This document shows, piece by piece, positions 53,211 through 63,028 of a DNA stretch of 64,000 bases. The DNA lies in the NCBI GenBank assembly GCA_022841345.1, contig JALHRR010000008.1, positions 19,804-83,803 on the forward strand. The letters are read 5' to 3'. The stretch comes from Saprospiraceae bacterium (GTDB taxonomy: Bacteria; Bacteroidota; Bacteroidia; Chitinophagales; Saprospiraceae). The notes beneath the pieces were generated by a model that was given only the letters and a program-made list of their open reading frames with translations, made no database searches and was not told the origin of the DNA. The translations under genes and the position numbers were made by a program. The stretch's first letter is position 1, and each line of letters begins with the position of its first letter.

Positions 53211-53576
53211 GTTTTCAAAAAAATTAATGAAAACATCTAAAACTAATAATTTTCATATTTCGTTCCATCATATATGGATATATTTAATACATTTATTAAA
53301 CTATTACGTCTGGTTTGTTTTGGGTTGGTAGCTAGCAGCTGGAAGTTTCGGAAAGCGAAGTGGACAGTTGGCAGATCGACTTTGCTTTGCTATAGATTTC
53401 TGTACAGCTCATCACTCATCGCGAGGTGCCGCTTCGCTCAATTGCGAGATCCTGTGGATAACTCAAAATTCATAACTCTCTCCCGGTTGTACAGCTAGTA
53501 GCTAGGATTTCGAGGCCAGAAGCGGCTGTTCCGGCTGCTCGCCAATAGCCAAAAGCCAATAGCCAACAGCACTCTT
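53211..53576. repeat. Spacer with short repeats (AATAGCC type)
   Basis: 366 bp between two minus-strand genes. 53541-53570 has AGCCAAT/AGCCAAA heptamers, preceded by CGGCTGTTCCGGCTGCTC; 53325-53400 and 53485-53515 have AGCTAGTAGCTAG-like words. No gene was found. Confidence 0.65.
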
Positions 53577-56500
53577 TCACCATCCCGGAATAATATTCAC
53601 CCCAAAACTTCCCTTCTGAAACGCCCCATTGATAATCGGAAATGCATAAAAAGGCTCCAGAATCAATGCCCCAAAAACATTCAGCCTCAGCGATAATCCG
53701 GTACTTGCCAATATTGCTGGTTTTGCCAGATTTTCATCACTGAACGACTTAAAATCTGACCATGCTAATCCTGCATCCACAAACCAGGCCAATTCAGTGA
53801 ATAAAAACTTTGAATTGACCAATGCCAGTTGCTTTGGTCCGGTAAATGGTAATCGGATTTCATAATTCGCTACCAACATTTTTGATCCCGAAATTTGATT
53901 CAGATTCAATCCGTTTTCCACCTCAAACTGATCCAGCGTATATCTGTTGAATCCTCTCACCATCATAGGATCTATCGGGAATAGTCTGAATAAGTTATCC
54001 GCGTCCTTTCCATACCTTGAAAAATGAAGTATTCTGTAACTCATATTTACAGGCTTCCAGAAATGATACTTTCTCACATCTACCAATGCAGTCATGAAAT
54101 TCAGATCACCCGCAAATGCCTCTACTCCTACCCTGTATCTGTGCCCCAGCATCGGCGAAGCAATACCAAAATAAGAATTGTCTCCTACAAATGCAGCATT
54201 GGCGCTGAACATATTCAAACCTGCAGGAGCTTCTAATCGCTCTCTTTCCTGATGTATCAACCTGCCAAATAAATCATAATAATTTTTCGTCAAATCCCTC
54301 CTTTGATAATACATCGCATATCCTCCACCAAACTCAATCCGCTTTGTCACTGACAATGGCAACTGGAAAATCAAATTCAGCTGATCCTGATAAATCCGGT
54401 CCTGATACAAATCGAATTGCTGCGTCAATATTTGATTTCCGGCATTGTCTTCAAGTATTACCTCTCCGCGCGGCACAAAATATCCGGAACGGAACGGAAT
54501 ATGCGAGACACTAGCTCCCCAACCCAGTTTTCTTTTCCTGTTTTGGTACATGACCTGTCCCCCGATATCATAAATTTCGCCATTCATAGACAGACCCGTG
54601 TACACAAAATTGTTTCCTAAAATATCACTGAACAACATATCCACTCCACCGGCTAACCCGGTGTTTGCTCCAAATGCATTGGCTGACCCCATACCAAGGC
54701 CAGTACCACCTCCTACATAATCCAGTTTGAATTTAGAACGATAAGGCTTGTCAGCATGGGCTTCAGATTCCATTTTATTGGCATTACCTACATAGGCAAT
54801 ACCCGGCACTACTTTATCAGCTTTGGCTGGTCTTCCGGGAGGAAGCATAGCTGCATCCATATTCACAGTGGGATCTATTGGTTTACCATCCAGAGCTTCA
54901 CCTGCTATCCCATGAATATTGTAAGATCTGTTGAAGAAATGAGAGTACACAAGTCTGGATCTCTTAGCTGCCAATGATATTGCCGGGGAGAATTTTGTAA
55001 TACCGGATACTCCTGTCAGCAATTCTGTAATCTGATAAAGTTGCTTTTCATGCTGACTATATCTGTAGATATTTCTGAAGCCATCTCTGTCGGACAAGAA
55101 AAATATATTACCGGCTTCATCCACAATTGGATTTAAATTATCCGCTCCGAATAACCATTCGAATATTCTCGTTTCTCCGGACTCCATTTTAATGGAAGCA
55201 ATATTAAAAGTGAAATTCCCTCTGCTCCTTAAGCCATCATAGCTCAATTGATCGGTGGAGAAATAGATTTCTTTACTATCCGGGGACCAGGAAGGATGCA
55301 ATTCTGAATACACATCATTTGTCAATTGTTTCACCTTTTTATTCCGGAAAGTGTAAAGAAACAAATCCGTCTGTCCGTTTACCATACCGGAAACAATGAT
55401 ACTATTGCCATCAGGCGACCAGGCAGGATTGGAGAAAGCAGTTACACCCGGTATACTGATTTCCTCATCAGTTTTTCCTCTGTCTACATTTTTTACGATG
55501 AGGACATTTTGACCCTTTTTGAAAGCGACAAAAGCAAATTTCTTGCTATCAGGAGACCAGGTTCCGGCAGATTCCAGATAATTGAAATCATCAATATCAC
55601 TCTCCCTGGAAGTACTGGCAATACTTCTGATGATTTCTCCATTGCGCGCATCGGCCAGATACAAGTCTGTTGTGAATACATTTTTCTGGGTGAGATAGAT
55701 CATGAATTGCCCGTTCGGGCTGATCACAGGTGATACATTCATACCACCATCTTTATCAGAAATAAGCGCTTTCCCTGGAGCTCTTTCTTTTTTGCCCTCC
55801 AGCCACGGTGCATAACCCTGCTTGATCGACTGAACCCATAATTCCGACAGGTCTTTTGTTTTTACACCCAATACCCGCTCGAATGCTGCATCCAGCCCAT
55901 ATTTACCGGCTTCGACATAAAGCGGCTTGATGATATCGTCTCCGTAAGTACCCGTTAAAAATGCTAAAAATGCCTGACCAAACCGATATGGAAAATATTT
56001 ACCATAATCACTGAGATCCCTGATAGCCGGAATATCATTATTCAAAACAGCATCCCTCATCCACATCGATGTATGGGGATCTAAGCGCCCAATGGACATG
56101 TATTCGGCCATCCCCTCAATAAACCAAAGAGGAACATTCTGAATATTTGCCAGATTGGTACTATCCCCATTGATCATGATATTATAATGAAATGCATGCA
56201 CCAGTTCATGCCCGAGGACATGATGCGTCTGTTGATTGGACAATGCAAGAGGCATAATGACTCTGTTCTTTAGTCCCTCAGTTACACCTCCGGTTCCTGC
56301 ACCGATTAAACCGGAAATAGTATTCGTCTGCTGGAAGTCCGCATGATTATTATAAAAAATTAGCGGATTTTTCGTTTTGATAGTGTCTTTGAGCACTAAG
56401 GAATGAAGATCATACCAGCGTTCTGCCTGAACTGCAAGTTTATCCAGCAGTGGCTTATTATTATCCAGATAATGGTAGATTTCAAAGTGCTCAGTCTCAT

Positions 56501-56624
56501 AAACTTTGAAATCAAAGGTCTCATATCTGGGTTTGTTCCTGCCAAAATATTGCGCATTTAGAGTCGAAGCTCCTGTAACTACTATTAAAATAGCAGTGAT
56601 AAATATATTTATACCTTTATACAT
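53577..56624 (-). CDS. Large exported metalloprotease-like protein with beta-propeller and barrel
   Basis: 1015 residues with a signal peptide (~1-24). The peptidase-MA-like domain has HELVH (139-143) and the third-ligand region WFIEGMAEY (167-175). Residues ~290-620 carry TolB-type propeller repeats (SPNGQFMIYLT, SPDSKKFAFVA, SPDGNSIIVSG, SPDSKEIYFST). The last ~350 residues look like an outer-membrane barrel (VLGVNIIPGW-like aromatic end). A known Bacteroidota architecture; substrate unknown. Transcribed alone. Confidence 0.88.
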   Translation of the reverse strand: MYKGINIFITAILIVVTGASTLNAQYFGRNKPRYETFDFKVYETEHFEIYHYLDNNKPLLDKLAVQAERWYDLHSLVLKDTIKTKNPLIFYNNHADFQQTNTISGLIGAGTGGVTEGLKNRVIMPLALSNQQTHHVLGHELVHAFHYNIMINGDSTNLANIQNVPLWFIEGMAEYMSIGRLDPHTSMWMRDAVLNNDIPAIRDLSDYGKYFPYRFGQAFLAFLTGTYGDDIIKPLYVEAGKYGLDAAFERVLGVKTKDLSELWVQSIKQGYAPWLEGKKERAPGKALISDKDGGMNVSPVISPNGQFMIYLTQKNVFTTDLYLADARNGEIIRSIASTSRESDIDDFNYLESAGTWSPDSKKFAFVAFKKGQNVLIVKNVDRGKTDEEISIPGVTAFSNPAWSPDGNSIIVSGMVNGQTDLFLYTFRNKKVKQLTNDVYSELHPSWSPDSKEIYFSTDQLSYDGLRSRGNFTFNIASIKMESGETRIFEWLFGADNLNPIVDEAGNIFFLSDRDGFRNIYRYSQHEKQLYQITELLTGVSGITKFSPAISLAAKRSRLVYSHFFNRSYNIHGIAGEALDGKPIDPTVNMDAAMLPPGRPAKADKVVPGIAYVGNANKMESEAHADKPYRSKFKLDYVGGGTGLGMGSANAFGANTGLAGGVDMLFSDILGNNFVYTGLSMNGEIYDIGGQVMYQNRKRKLGWGASVSHIPFRSGYFVPRGEVILEDNAGNQILTQQFDLYQDRIYQDQLNLIFQLPLSVTKRIEFGGGYAMYYQRRDLTKNYYDLFGRLIHQERERLEAPAGLNMFSANAAFVGDNSYFGIASPMLGHRYRVGVEAFAGDLNFMTALVDVRKYHFWKPVNMSYRILHFSRYGKDADNLFRLFPIDPMMVRGFNRYTLDQFEVENGLNLNQISGSKMLVANYEIRLPFTGPKQLALVNSKFLFTELAWFVDAGLAWSDFKSFSDENLAKPAILASTGLSLRLNVFGALILEPFYAFPIINGAFQKGSFGVNIIPGW

Positions 56625-56755
56625 GGGAATTGAATTTAAATTGTGATACCTAATTAATGAAATTATATACTAACTTGTTGCATTAGTGGATGTTATGATT
56701 ATCTTAATGCGATCAGGCTTTTTATTAACATTATGTTTACCTATCATTTTCTTTT

Positions 56756-58567
56756 ATGCAAAGACGTACCTTATCATCTCTTTTGTTTGCCACCATTTTT
56801 ACTTCAATTCTGAACGGATATTTTCTAATGGCACAATTTCCTCATATGAAGACCAATGACATGACACTCCCTTTTGAGAAGGACCTTAACCAGACTGTAA
56901 CTTATTCAGAAGCCATTGATTTTCTATTGAAATTGGAAAAAATGGATTCCCGGCTTCAGGTGAACACGAAAGGTATGACGGACGCTGAATTACCGCTGCA
57001 TGTAGCGGTTTTATCCAGTAACAATTGTAGAAATGGAGATCAGGCCAGAGCCTCAGGAAAAATTGTGGTTTTCATCAATAATGGAATTCATCCGGGAGAG
57101 CCGGAAGGTATTGACGCCACGCTGGCTTTCTTCAGAGATCTGATTAACAGACCTGACCTCGATGGCTTGCTAAAAGATGTTGTGCTGGTGATGATTCCGG
57201 TTTACAATATTGAAGGATGTCTTAACAGGAACGGCTATTCAAGAGCGAATCAAAACGGTCCGGAATCGTACGGTTTTAGAGGGAATGGTCAAAATTATGA
57301 TCTCAATCGTGATTTTATCAAAGCTGACAGCAGAAATTCCAGGACATTTGCTTCCATTTTTCAGGACTGGCAACCGGACATTTTTATTGACAATCATACA
57401 TCCAATGGAGCTGACTATACATATACGATGACTTTGCTGGCTACCCAGCACAACAAGCTGGGAGGAACAAAAGGTGACTTTTTGCATGATACTTTTCTGC
57501 CCGAAATCTATAAAAACATGGAAGCTGCTAAATGGCCCATGTGTCCTTATGTTAATACTCAGGGAGGACTTGACAACGGCATTTATGGATTCAATGATGG
57601 CGCCCGCTATTCTTCCGGATATGCTTCATTATTTGGGGCCATTTCATTTTTACCGGAGACCCACATGTTGAAACCTTTCAAAGATCGCTTACTGAGCAAT
57701 TATGCGCTCATGGATGAGATGATCAAACTGGCAGTTAAATCTAAATCTCAATTGATCCTGCTGCGAAGTTTACATCTCAAACATTTTCAGACGCTGGAGA
57801 AGTATCCACTCAACTGGAAAACAGACAAATCCCGCAAGGACAGCTTCCAGTTCAAAGGCTATACTGCCGAGAAAATTCCCAGCACATTTACCGGAAAAGA
57901 TCGCACCTTCTACAATCAGGACAAACCATTTGAAAAAAATCTTCCATTCTATACTTATTCCACTGCATCTGTCGAAGTGGACATTCCTGAATATTATGTC
58001 ATTCCTGCTGCCTGGTTTGAAGTGCTGGAAAGATTTGCAGAAAATAATGTTGAATTGTACCGTCTGAAGGAAGATACTGAAACGGATGTTATTCAGTATA
58101 AAATCGATGATTTCAAAACCGTCTCTCAGCCCTACGAAGGACACTATCTGCATCATGATATACTGGTAAGTCCCATATCTCTGAAAAAAGAGATTCCTGG
58201 CGGCTCTTACTTTGTACCCACAAAACAATTTGCTATCAGATATATCATGGAAACACTGGAACCTCAGGCGGATGATTCCTTTTTTGCGTGGAATTATTTT
58301 GATGCGATATTATCCAGAAAAGAATGGTTCTCTGATTATGTGTTTGAAGATGTCGCTGCTGAATTGCTGGAAAAAAATCCGGATCTCAAAAAGCGCTTCG
58401 ATGAAAAGAAGGCCTCAGACCCCAAGTTTGCGGATAGCGCATACGCCCAACTACAATTCATTTATGAAAACTCAGAATATGCTGAAAAGGACTTCCGAAT
58501 GTACCCGGTCCTGAAATTGATGCAAAAACTACCCTCAGAGAACCTTGAAAAAGTCTCACTTGATTAG
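56756..58567 (+). CDS. M14-family zinc carboxypeptidase, exported
   Basis: 603 residues with a hydrophobic N-terminal export signal (~7-27). Zinc site His112 and Glu115 in NNGIHPGEPEGID, with the third ligand probably His in IFIDNHTSNGADY (~213). Catalytic Glu candidate in FLPETHMLKPF (~300). Longer than pancreatic-type carboxypeptidases, with a ~250-residue C-terminal extension of unknown role. Divergent from the large metalloprotease gene, with a 131-bp shared promoter region. Confidence 0.87.
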   Translation: MQRRTLSSLLFATIFTSILNGYFLMAQFPHMKTNDMTLPFEKDLNQTVTYSEAIDFLLKLEKMDSRLQVNTKGMTDAELPLHVAVLSSNNCRNGDQARASGKIVVFINNGIHPGEPEGIDATLAFFRDLINRPDLDGLLKDVVLVMIPVYNIEGCLNRNGYSRANQNGPESYGFRGNGQNYDLNRDFIKADSRNSRTFASIFQDWQPDIFIDNHTSNGADYTYTMTLLATQHNKLGGTKGDFLHDTFLPEIYKNMEAAKWPMCPYVNTQGGLDNGIYGFNDGARYSSGYASLFGAISFLPETHMLKPFKDRLLSNYALMDEMIKLAVKSKSQLILLRSLHLKHFQTLEKYPLNWKTDKSRKDSFQFKGYTAEKIPSTFTGKDRTFYNQDKPFEKNLPFYTYSTASVEVDIPEYYVIPAAWFEVLERFAENNVELYRLKEDTETDVIQYKIDDFKTVSQPYEGHYLHHDILVSPISLKKEIPGGSYFVPTKQFAIRYIMETLEPQADDSFFAWNYFDAILSRKEWFSDYVFEDVAAELLEKNPDLKKRFDEKKASDPKFADSAYAQLQFIYENSEYAEKDFRMYPVLKLMQKLPSENLEKVSLD

Positions 58568-58828
58568 ATGACTTACTGGCCACACTCCACGCCCACACTC
58601 CGCTTTAACGCTTACACGCTTTAACGCTTTAACGAACCACACTCCATACTCTCTGCCCCCTCCCACTCAACGCTTAACCGCCTTAACGCATCAACGAACC
58701 ACACTCTGCACTTCCACTCCCCACCCACACCCCGCTTAAACGCTTACACGCTTTAACGCTTTAACGAACCACACTCCAAACTCTCAACCCTAACCCACAC
58801 TTCGCTTAACCGATACAACGGCTGTTCC
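58568..58828. repeat. Long compound array of GCTTTAAC octamers and CACACTCC words
   Basis: The whole spacer is repetitive. Blocks of GCTTTAAC/GCTTAAAC/GCTTACAC are followed by GAACCACACTCC; this ~60-bp composite unit occurs about three times (58590-58650, 58665-58710, 58735-58785). It ends in CGATACAACGGCTGTTCC directly before the lysE-type ATG. No gene. Confidence 0.85.
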
Positions 58829-59461
58829 ATGGATCTACTTCTCATTTTCGCCTTCATTGGAGCTTCTATATTACTGACCCTCATGCCGGGGCCGGATATT
58901 TTATATGTGCTGACTGAAAGCCTGACAAGAGGAAGAAAAACAGGCATTAGTATCGGAACTGGTCTTTCCCTGGGCGTTTTTGTGCATACAATTTTAGCTG
59001 CTTCCGGAATCTCGTTGCTGCTCAGTCAATCTCCGTTGGCTTTTGATATTGTTAAATATGCAGGAGCCTTGTACTTATTCTATCTGGCATATCAGGCATA
59101 TCATGAAAAGCCTTCGACGGTAGACCTAAGTTTAGGTCAGGAAAAAGCTTCTCAGTTGCAATGGCCACTTATTCGTAAAGGTTTTTTGATGAATGTTCTG
59201 AACCCGAAAGTATCCATCTTTTTTATAGCTTTCTTACCGCAATTTGTCAGTTCAGATGGCTGGGCTCCTATGTATCAGATGATTGTACTGGGATTGATAT
59301 TTATGCTGCAAGCCTGGATCATCTTTAGTTTAGTGGCTTCTACCGGTGGACTCTTCGCTTCCTGGCTGAATCAGCCCCGTTTTTGGTCTATAGCTAAATG
59401 GAGTAAAATTGGGGTTTTGCTTATATTAGGTATTACACTTGTGTTTTCAGCGAATGGGTAA
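58829..59461 (+). CDS. LysE/RhtB-family amino-acid exporter
   Basis: 210 residues with six hydrophobic stretches. Typical LysE start FIGASILLTLMPGPDILYVLTESLTRGRK (read as two pieces, MPGPDILYV being diagnostic), then GTGLSLG and NVLNPKVSIFFIAFLPQF. Exports amino acids or small metabolites. Stands alone behind a repeat array. Confidence 0.92.
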   Translation: MDLLLIFAFIGASILLTLMPGPDILYVLTESLTRGRKTGISIGTGLSLGVFVHTILAASGISLLLSQSPLAFDIVKYAGALYLFYLAYQAYHEKPSTVDLSLGQEKASQLQWPLIRKGFLMNVLNPKVSIFFIAFLPQFVSSDGWAPMYQMIVLGLIFMLQAWIIFSLVASTGGLFASWLNQPRFWSIAKWSKIGVLLILGITLVFSANG

Positions 59462-59491
59462 AAGATTTTGCAAATAATATATTCAATCTTG

Positions 59492-59839
59492 CTAATGAAT
59501 GTTTTTATTAAGGTGGACTTTTAACACTTCAATCATTTCATCTATATATTTTTGAATGATTTCCCACACAATTTTGTAATCAATTCCAAAGTATTCATGA
59601 ACTATTCGATTTCTAAATCCTCTGATTCTCTTCCATTCAATCTCTATGTTCTTCTCTCTAAAATCAGTATCTATGCGATTTGCAGCTTCACCAATAATTT
59701 CAAAGTTTCTAACAACTGCATCTATTGTCTTTTCATCTGCCATAAATGAATGATAATCAAGATTTGCTGTGTACCTTTTAATTTTCAAAGCAGACTGCAG
59801 CATATCGTCCAACAATAACAGATTATCACGCTTAAACAT
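59492..59839 (-). CDS. hepT: HepT-like toxin (DUF86)
   Basis: 115 residues, all-helical, of the HEPN/DUF86 RNase type. The active motif R-x4-H-x-Y is complete (Arg76, His81, Tyr83, in RNRIVHEY). In known HepT-MntA pairs the antitoxin adds AMP to that Tyr and blocks the RNase. Overlaps the MntA gene by 8 bp. Confidence 0.92.
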   Translation of the reverse strand: MFKRDNLLLLDDMLQSALKIKRYTANLDYHSFMADEKTIDAVVRNFEIIGEAANRIDTDFREKNIEIEWKRIRGFRNRIVHEYFGIDYKIVWEIIQKYIDEMIEVLKVHLNKNIH

Positions 59840-60122
59840 ATATTAAGTCTGAATCTATTGACGATAAATATTTTTCCTTAATGCCATTTTTAGAGACTAA
59901 ATCCACTTTAAGCCCTACAATATCTTCTAATTCTTCGGCCAGATCAATAAACCTGATTCCAATGCTGTCTGAAAACTCCACAACTATGTCCAGATCACTT
60001 TTCTCACCCTGTTCTTTTCGGGAGTATGACCCAAAAATTGCCATTGATTTCAATGGGTAAGATTGAAACAATCTCCCTTTCTGGCTTTTTAATGATTTTT
60101 GTATTTCCTGCAAGGATCTCAT
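59832..60122 (-). CDS. mntA: MntA-like nucleotidyltransferase antitoxin
   Basis: 96 residues, minimal nucleotidyltransferase. The motif G-S-x10-D-x-D is complete (Gly31, Ser32, Asp43, Asp45 in FGSYSRKEQGEKSDLD). It precedes hepT on the minus strand with an 8-bp overlap, so both are made together. Expected to AMPylate and silence HepT. Confidence 0.92.
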   Translation of the reverse strand: MRSLQEIQKSLKSQKGRLFQSYPLKSMAIFGSYSRKEQGEKSDLDIVVEFSDSIGIRFIDLAEELEDIVGLKVDLVSKNGIKEKYLSSIDSDLIYV

Positions 60123-60190
60123 TATTCAAAATTACTACTTTTTTTGAGATCAATTATCATCAGTTCGTTATTCCTGATGATAAAGGCGGG

Positions 60191-61345
60191 TCAGGACTTA
60201 CTCTTGCTTTCTTTCCAATCAATCGAAATCGTTCCCTGATTATTGACTTCATCTGAGATGTGCAATAATAACCCATTCTTCTTCAACCATTCATCCAGCA
60301 CTTCCGGATAAATAGCATGCAATAAATCCGGCCTTTCAAACCCTTTCAATTCAAGGGCTTTTGGAATATCCACTGAAAGGTTGAGCTTGTCTTGGGTTTG
60401 GGCGTGAAATACTTTGTATTTTTTAAAATTCTCTGCAAGATATTCCTGTTCCGTCTGACCGGGAGTGGGGATAAACAATGCTTTTTTATTCAGGTAGACA
60501 AGATCCAGCACGGTAGTATATCCCGATCTGCTGATCACCAGCTCACTTTGGGAGATAGCTTCATTCAATTCTTCCGATGTCATAAATGATACCATCTCCA
60601 GTTTTGAAGAACAAACGACTCTTTGCTGAATCTCCGGAAGACCCCTGACCATCAGGCATTTGTAGGGCAAAGTCGCTAATTGTCTTAAAATGATATGCTC
60701 CAGATTAGTTCTCTGTGGTTCCGGCCCAGAGAGGACGACAATAATATCAAATTTCTTAGTGGATGATATCTGCTTCATTCTGGAGATGACGCCCAGATAA
60801 GTAAGCTTGTCATCTATTGGCGTCTGATGTGACATATTTCCACTAAGGCTGGCAGGTCCTGCAATATCGGGCACCCAGATGTCATTGTATTTACCCAGCA
60901 ACCATTGATTGATCCGATTTCCTAACCAATACAGCATCCATCCCGGAATGGGTATATTGATTTGATGGCTGATCACTGCAGAGGGTATAGCTTGATGATA
61001 CAATCCAAAACGATTGTCTGAAATGACCGCATCAATTCCATTTGATTTCACAAAATTTTTCAACCATTTGTGTTCCTGATAAATAGTTCTGATGATGTTA
61101 GGGGCACGTAATCCAATATTGAACAGCATGTTGTCGGTCTTATATGTGACATTGTAAGATGGAATTTCATGTGATTCCAGTTCCGGAAATTCTCTTCTTA
61201 GCAGAGCCAGCGCACTCCCATCAGTAGCCAGAATAACTGTACAACCCCTGGCTACAAGATGCTTGATAACCGGAATACAACGAGTCGCATGACCAAGCCC
61301 CCAGTTTAATGGAGCAACTAATATTCTGACAGCTTGTGAAGCCAT
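60191..61345 (-). CDS. MurG/GT28-like glycosyltransferase
   Basis: 384 residues, GT-B fold. N-terminal APLNWGLGHATRCIPVIKHL (sugar-acceptor loop) and a C-terminal donor-binding part with SRSGYTTVLDLVYLNKKALF and PTPGQTEQEYLAENF. The acceptor is unknown; lipid- or protein-bound sugar is plausible. Not close to murG itself, since no mur genes are nearby. Transcribed alone. Confidence 0.85.
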   Translation of the reverse strand: MASQAVRILVAPLNWGLGHATRCIPVIKHLVARGCTVILATDGSALALLRREFPELESHEIPSYNVTYKTDNMLFNIGLRAPNIIRTIYQEHKWLKNFVKSNGIDAVISDNRFGLYHQAIPSAVISHQINIPIPGWMLYWLGNRINQWLLGKYNDIWVPDIAGPASLSGNMSHQTPIDDKLTYLGVISRMKQISSTKKFDIIVVLSGPEPQRTNLEHIILRQLATLPYKCLMVRGLPEIQQRVVCSSKLEMVSFMTSEELNEAISQSELVISRSGYTTVLDLVYLNKKALFIPTPGQTEQEYLAENFKKYKVFHAQTQDKLNLSVDIPKALELKGFERPDLLHAIYPEVLDEWLKKNGLLLHISDEVNNQGTISIDWKESKSKS

Positions 61346-61522
61346 AATTTACAATTTATGCTATTCTGACAAAACTAAGTCAATCTGAAGAATGCTCAGT
61401 ATGATGGTACATTATATTACTATTAATTTTATGTGAAGTATTCTTTCAACTAAATAATGAGTGCTGAACCAAAGTTATTGCATTCAATGTCTCTACCTTG
61501 TTGCTGCATGTTCAAAAAAAGT

Positions 61523-61530
61523 TAACTTTG
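61523..61530 (+). promoter_or_regulatory. Promoter of the 2OG-Fe(II) oxygenase gene
   Basis: -7 box TAACTTTG (61523-61530) with TTG at 61501-61503, 19 bp upstream, matching the Bacteroidota -33/-7 spacing. The ATG is 33 bp downstream. The most complete promoter I see in the window. Confidence 0.65.
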
Positions 61531-61562
61531 CAGACCATTTTGAGAAATAAAACATACATAAA

Positions 61563-62519
61563 ATGAGTACAGAAAGAGTAATTCCACTGGTTGATTTGTC
61601 CAGTTTTGTTCATGGAAATGAAGCCCACAGAATTGATTTTGTAAAAAAATTGGGTGATGCTTTTCATGAAGTAGGCTTTGTGGGGGTCATCAATCACGGT
61701 ATTCCCAAAAGTTTGGTGAATGGATTTTATGATTCAGCCAAGGAATTTTTTGCTCTTCCTTATGAAATAAAATCAAGGTATGAGGTTCCGGGCTTAGCCG
61801 GACAGAGAGGTTATACTTCTTTTGGTAAAGAACATGCCAAGCAATCAAATGTAGGTGACTTGAAAGAGTTTTTCCAGATAGGTCAGACTGTCACTGATGG
61901 AGATCAAATCAAGTCACAATATCCTGACAATGTACAGGTTGATGAAATTCCTCATTTTCCAAAGTTGGGAGACGATCTTTATAAAGCTTTCGAAAAAGCA
62001 GGATCGGCATTACTGGAGGCGATTGCGATTCATTTGGACCTGAGTGAAAGATATTTCACTGACAAAATTCACAATGGAAACAGTATTCTGAGAGCAATTC
62101 ATTATCCTCCGATTACTGAGGAGCCGAAGAGTGCCATCCGCGCCGAACAACATGAAGACATCAATCTGATTACCCTTCTTGTAGGAGCTTCTGCCGGAGG
62201 ACTGCAATTACTGAGTAAGCAAAATGAATGGCTGGACATTAATCCGGGAGAAGATGAAATAGTAGTCAATGTAGGAGATATGCTTCAGCGATTAACCAAT
62301 AATTATTTGAAATCGACAACTCACAGAGTGGTCAATCCTCCCCGTGAACAATGGCATACACCGAGACTTTCTATTCCATTCTTTCTGCACCCCAGAAGCA
62401 CAATGGATTTGAGCTGTCTGGACATTTGCATCACAGATGATAATCCATTGGCCTATGAACCTATAACAGCCGGTGAGTATTTAGATGAAAGATTGAGAGA
62501 AATAGGATTAAAAAAATAA
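61563..62519 (+). CDS. 2-oxoglutarate/Fe(II) oxygenase, isopenicillin-N-synthase-like
   Basis: 318 residues of the IPNS/DIOX_N + 2OG-FeII_Oxy type. Iron ligands His197, Asp199 and His254 (QHEDINLITLL, STTHRVVNP), 2-oxoglutarate-binding Arg268 and Ser270 (RLS). Family members hydroxylate or desaturate small molecules. No biosynthetic neighbours point to the substrate. It stands alone with its own promoter. Confidence 0.9.
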   Translation: MSTERVIPLVDLSSFVHGNEAHRIDFVKKLGDAFHEVGFVGVINHGIPKSLVNGFYDSAKEFFALPYEIKSRYEVPGLAGQRGYTSFGKEHAKQSNVGDLKEFFQIGQTVTDGDQIKSQYPDNVQVDEIPHFPKLGDDLYKAFEKAGSALLEAIAIHLDLSERYFTDKIHNGNSILRAIHYPPITEEPKSAIRAEQHEDINLITLLVGASAGGLQLLSKQNEWLDINPGEDEIVVNVGDMLQRLTNNYLKSTTHRVVNPPREQWHTPRLSIPFFLHPRSTMDLSCLDICITDDNPLAYEPITAGEYLDERLREIGLKK

Positions 62520-62575
62520 CATTAAACCAAAGGAACGATCAATCGTCAGAAAACATTAGTTGAGATAATTAATCA

Positions 62576-62583
62576 TACCTTTG
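62576..62583 (+). promoter_or_regulatory. -7 box (TACCTTTG) of tatA
   Basis: TAnnTTTG match 15 bp before ATG 62599. Because it overlaps the upstream TTG at 62581, that TTG cannot be the translation start of a transcript from this box. Confidence 0.6.
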
Positions 62584-62598
62584 CAAAAATTTCATTCG

Positions 62599-62832
62599 AT
62601 GAGTACTTTATTTTTATTTGGAATGCCCGGAGGAACAGAATTGATCGTTATCATTTTTGTTGTATTACTTCTCTTTGGAGGAAGAAAAATTCCTGAATTG
62701 ATGAGAGGATTGGGACAAGGGATCAGAGAATTCAATCGCGCAAGAGCTTCTGTGGAACATGAGATCAAACAGGGGATTAAAGAAGAGGATCGCAAAAAGA
62801 TTGAAGAAGAGCCTAAAGAGATCACCCAGTAA
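62599..62832 (+). CDS. tatA: Sec-independent translocase subunit TatA/TatE
   Basis: 77 residues from ATG 62599. One membrane helix ([20 protein letters not shown]), the FGGRKIPEL hinge, an amphipathic helix ([15 protein letters not shown]) and a charged tail ([10 protein letters not shown]), the classical TatA plan. It would form the pore for folded-protein export. No tatC is in the window. Confidence 0.92.
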   Translation: MSTLFLFGMPGGTELIVIIFVVLLLFGGRKIPELMRGLGQGIREFNRARASVEHEIKQGIKEEDRKKIEEEPKEITQ

Positions 62833-62989
62833 TATATTAAGGGTATTTAGCGACTACTTTTTTTTAATTTAAGAGGTAGGTCTTCTCTCCATTTGGTAAT
62901 GTCACTTTTGTGGGTGCCGTTCAACAGCGGTAGAAAACAAATTGTTTACGGCATGAAATTATTTCATTTTTATATATGCCCGTAACCTT

Positions 62990-62997
62990 TATCTTTG
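62990..62997 (+). promoter_or_regulatory. -7 box (TATCTTTG) of the OmpH gene
   Basis: TAnnTTTG followed by CGC, 32 bp before ATG 63029; no clear -33 TTG. Confidence 0.55.
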
Positions 62998-63028
62998 CGC
63001 TTCGTTTTGAAAAAAAGACACTAATACT

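Noticed and set aside
60191..61345. murG
   Set aside because: Sequence is only distantly MurG-like and no cell-wall genes are near.
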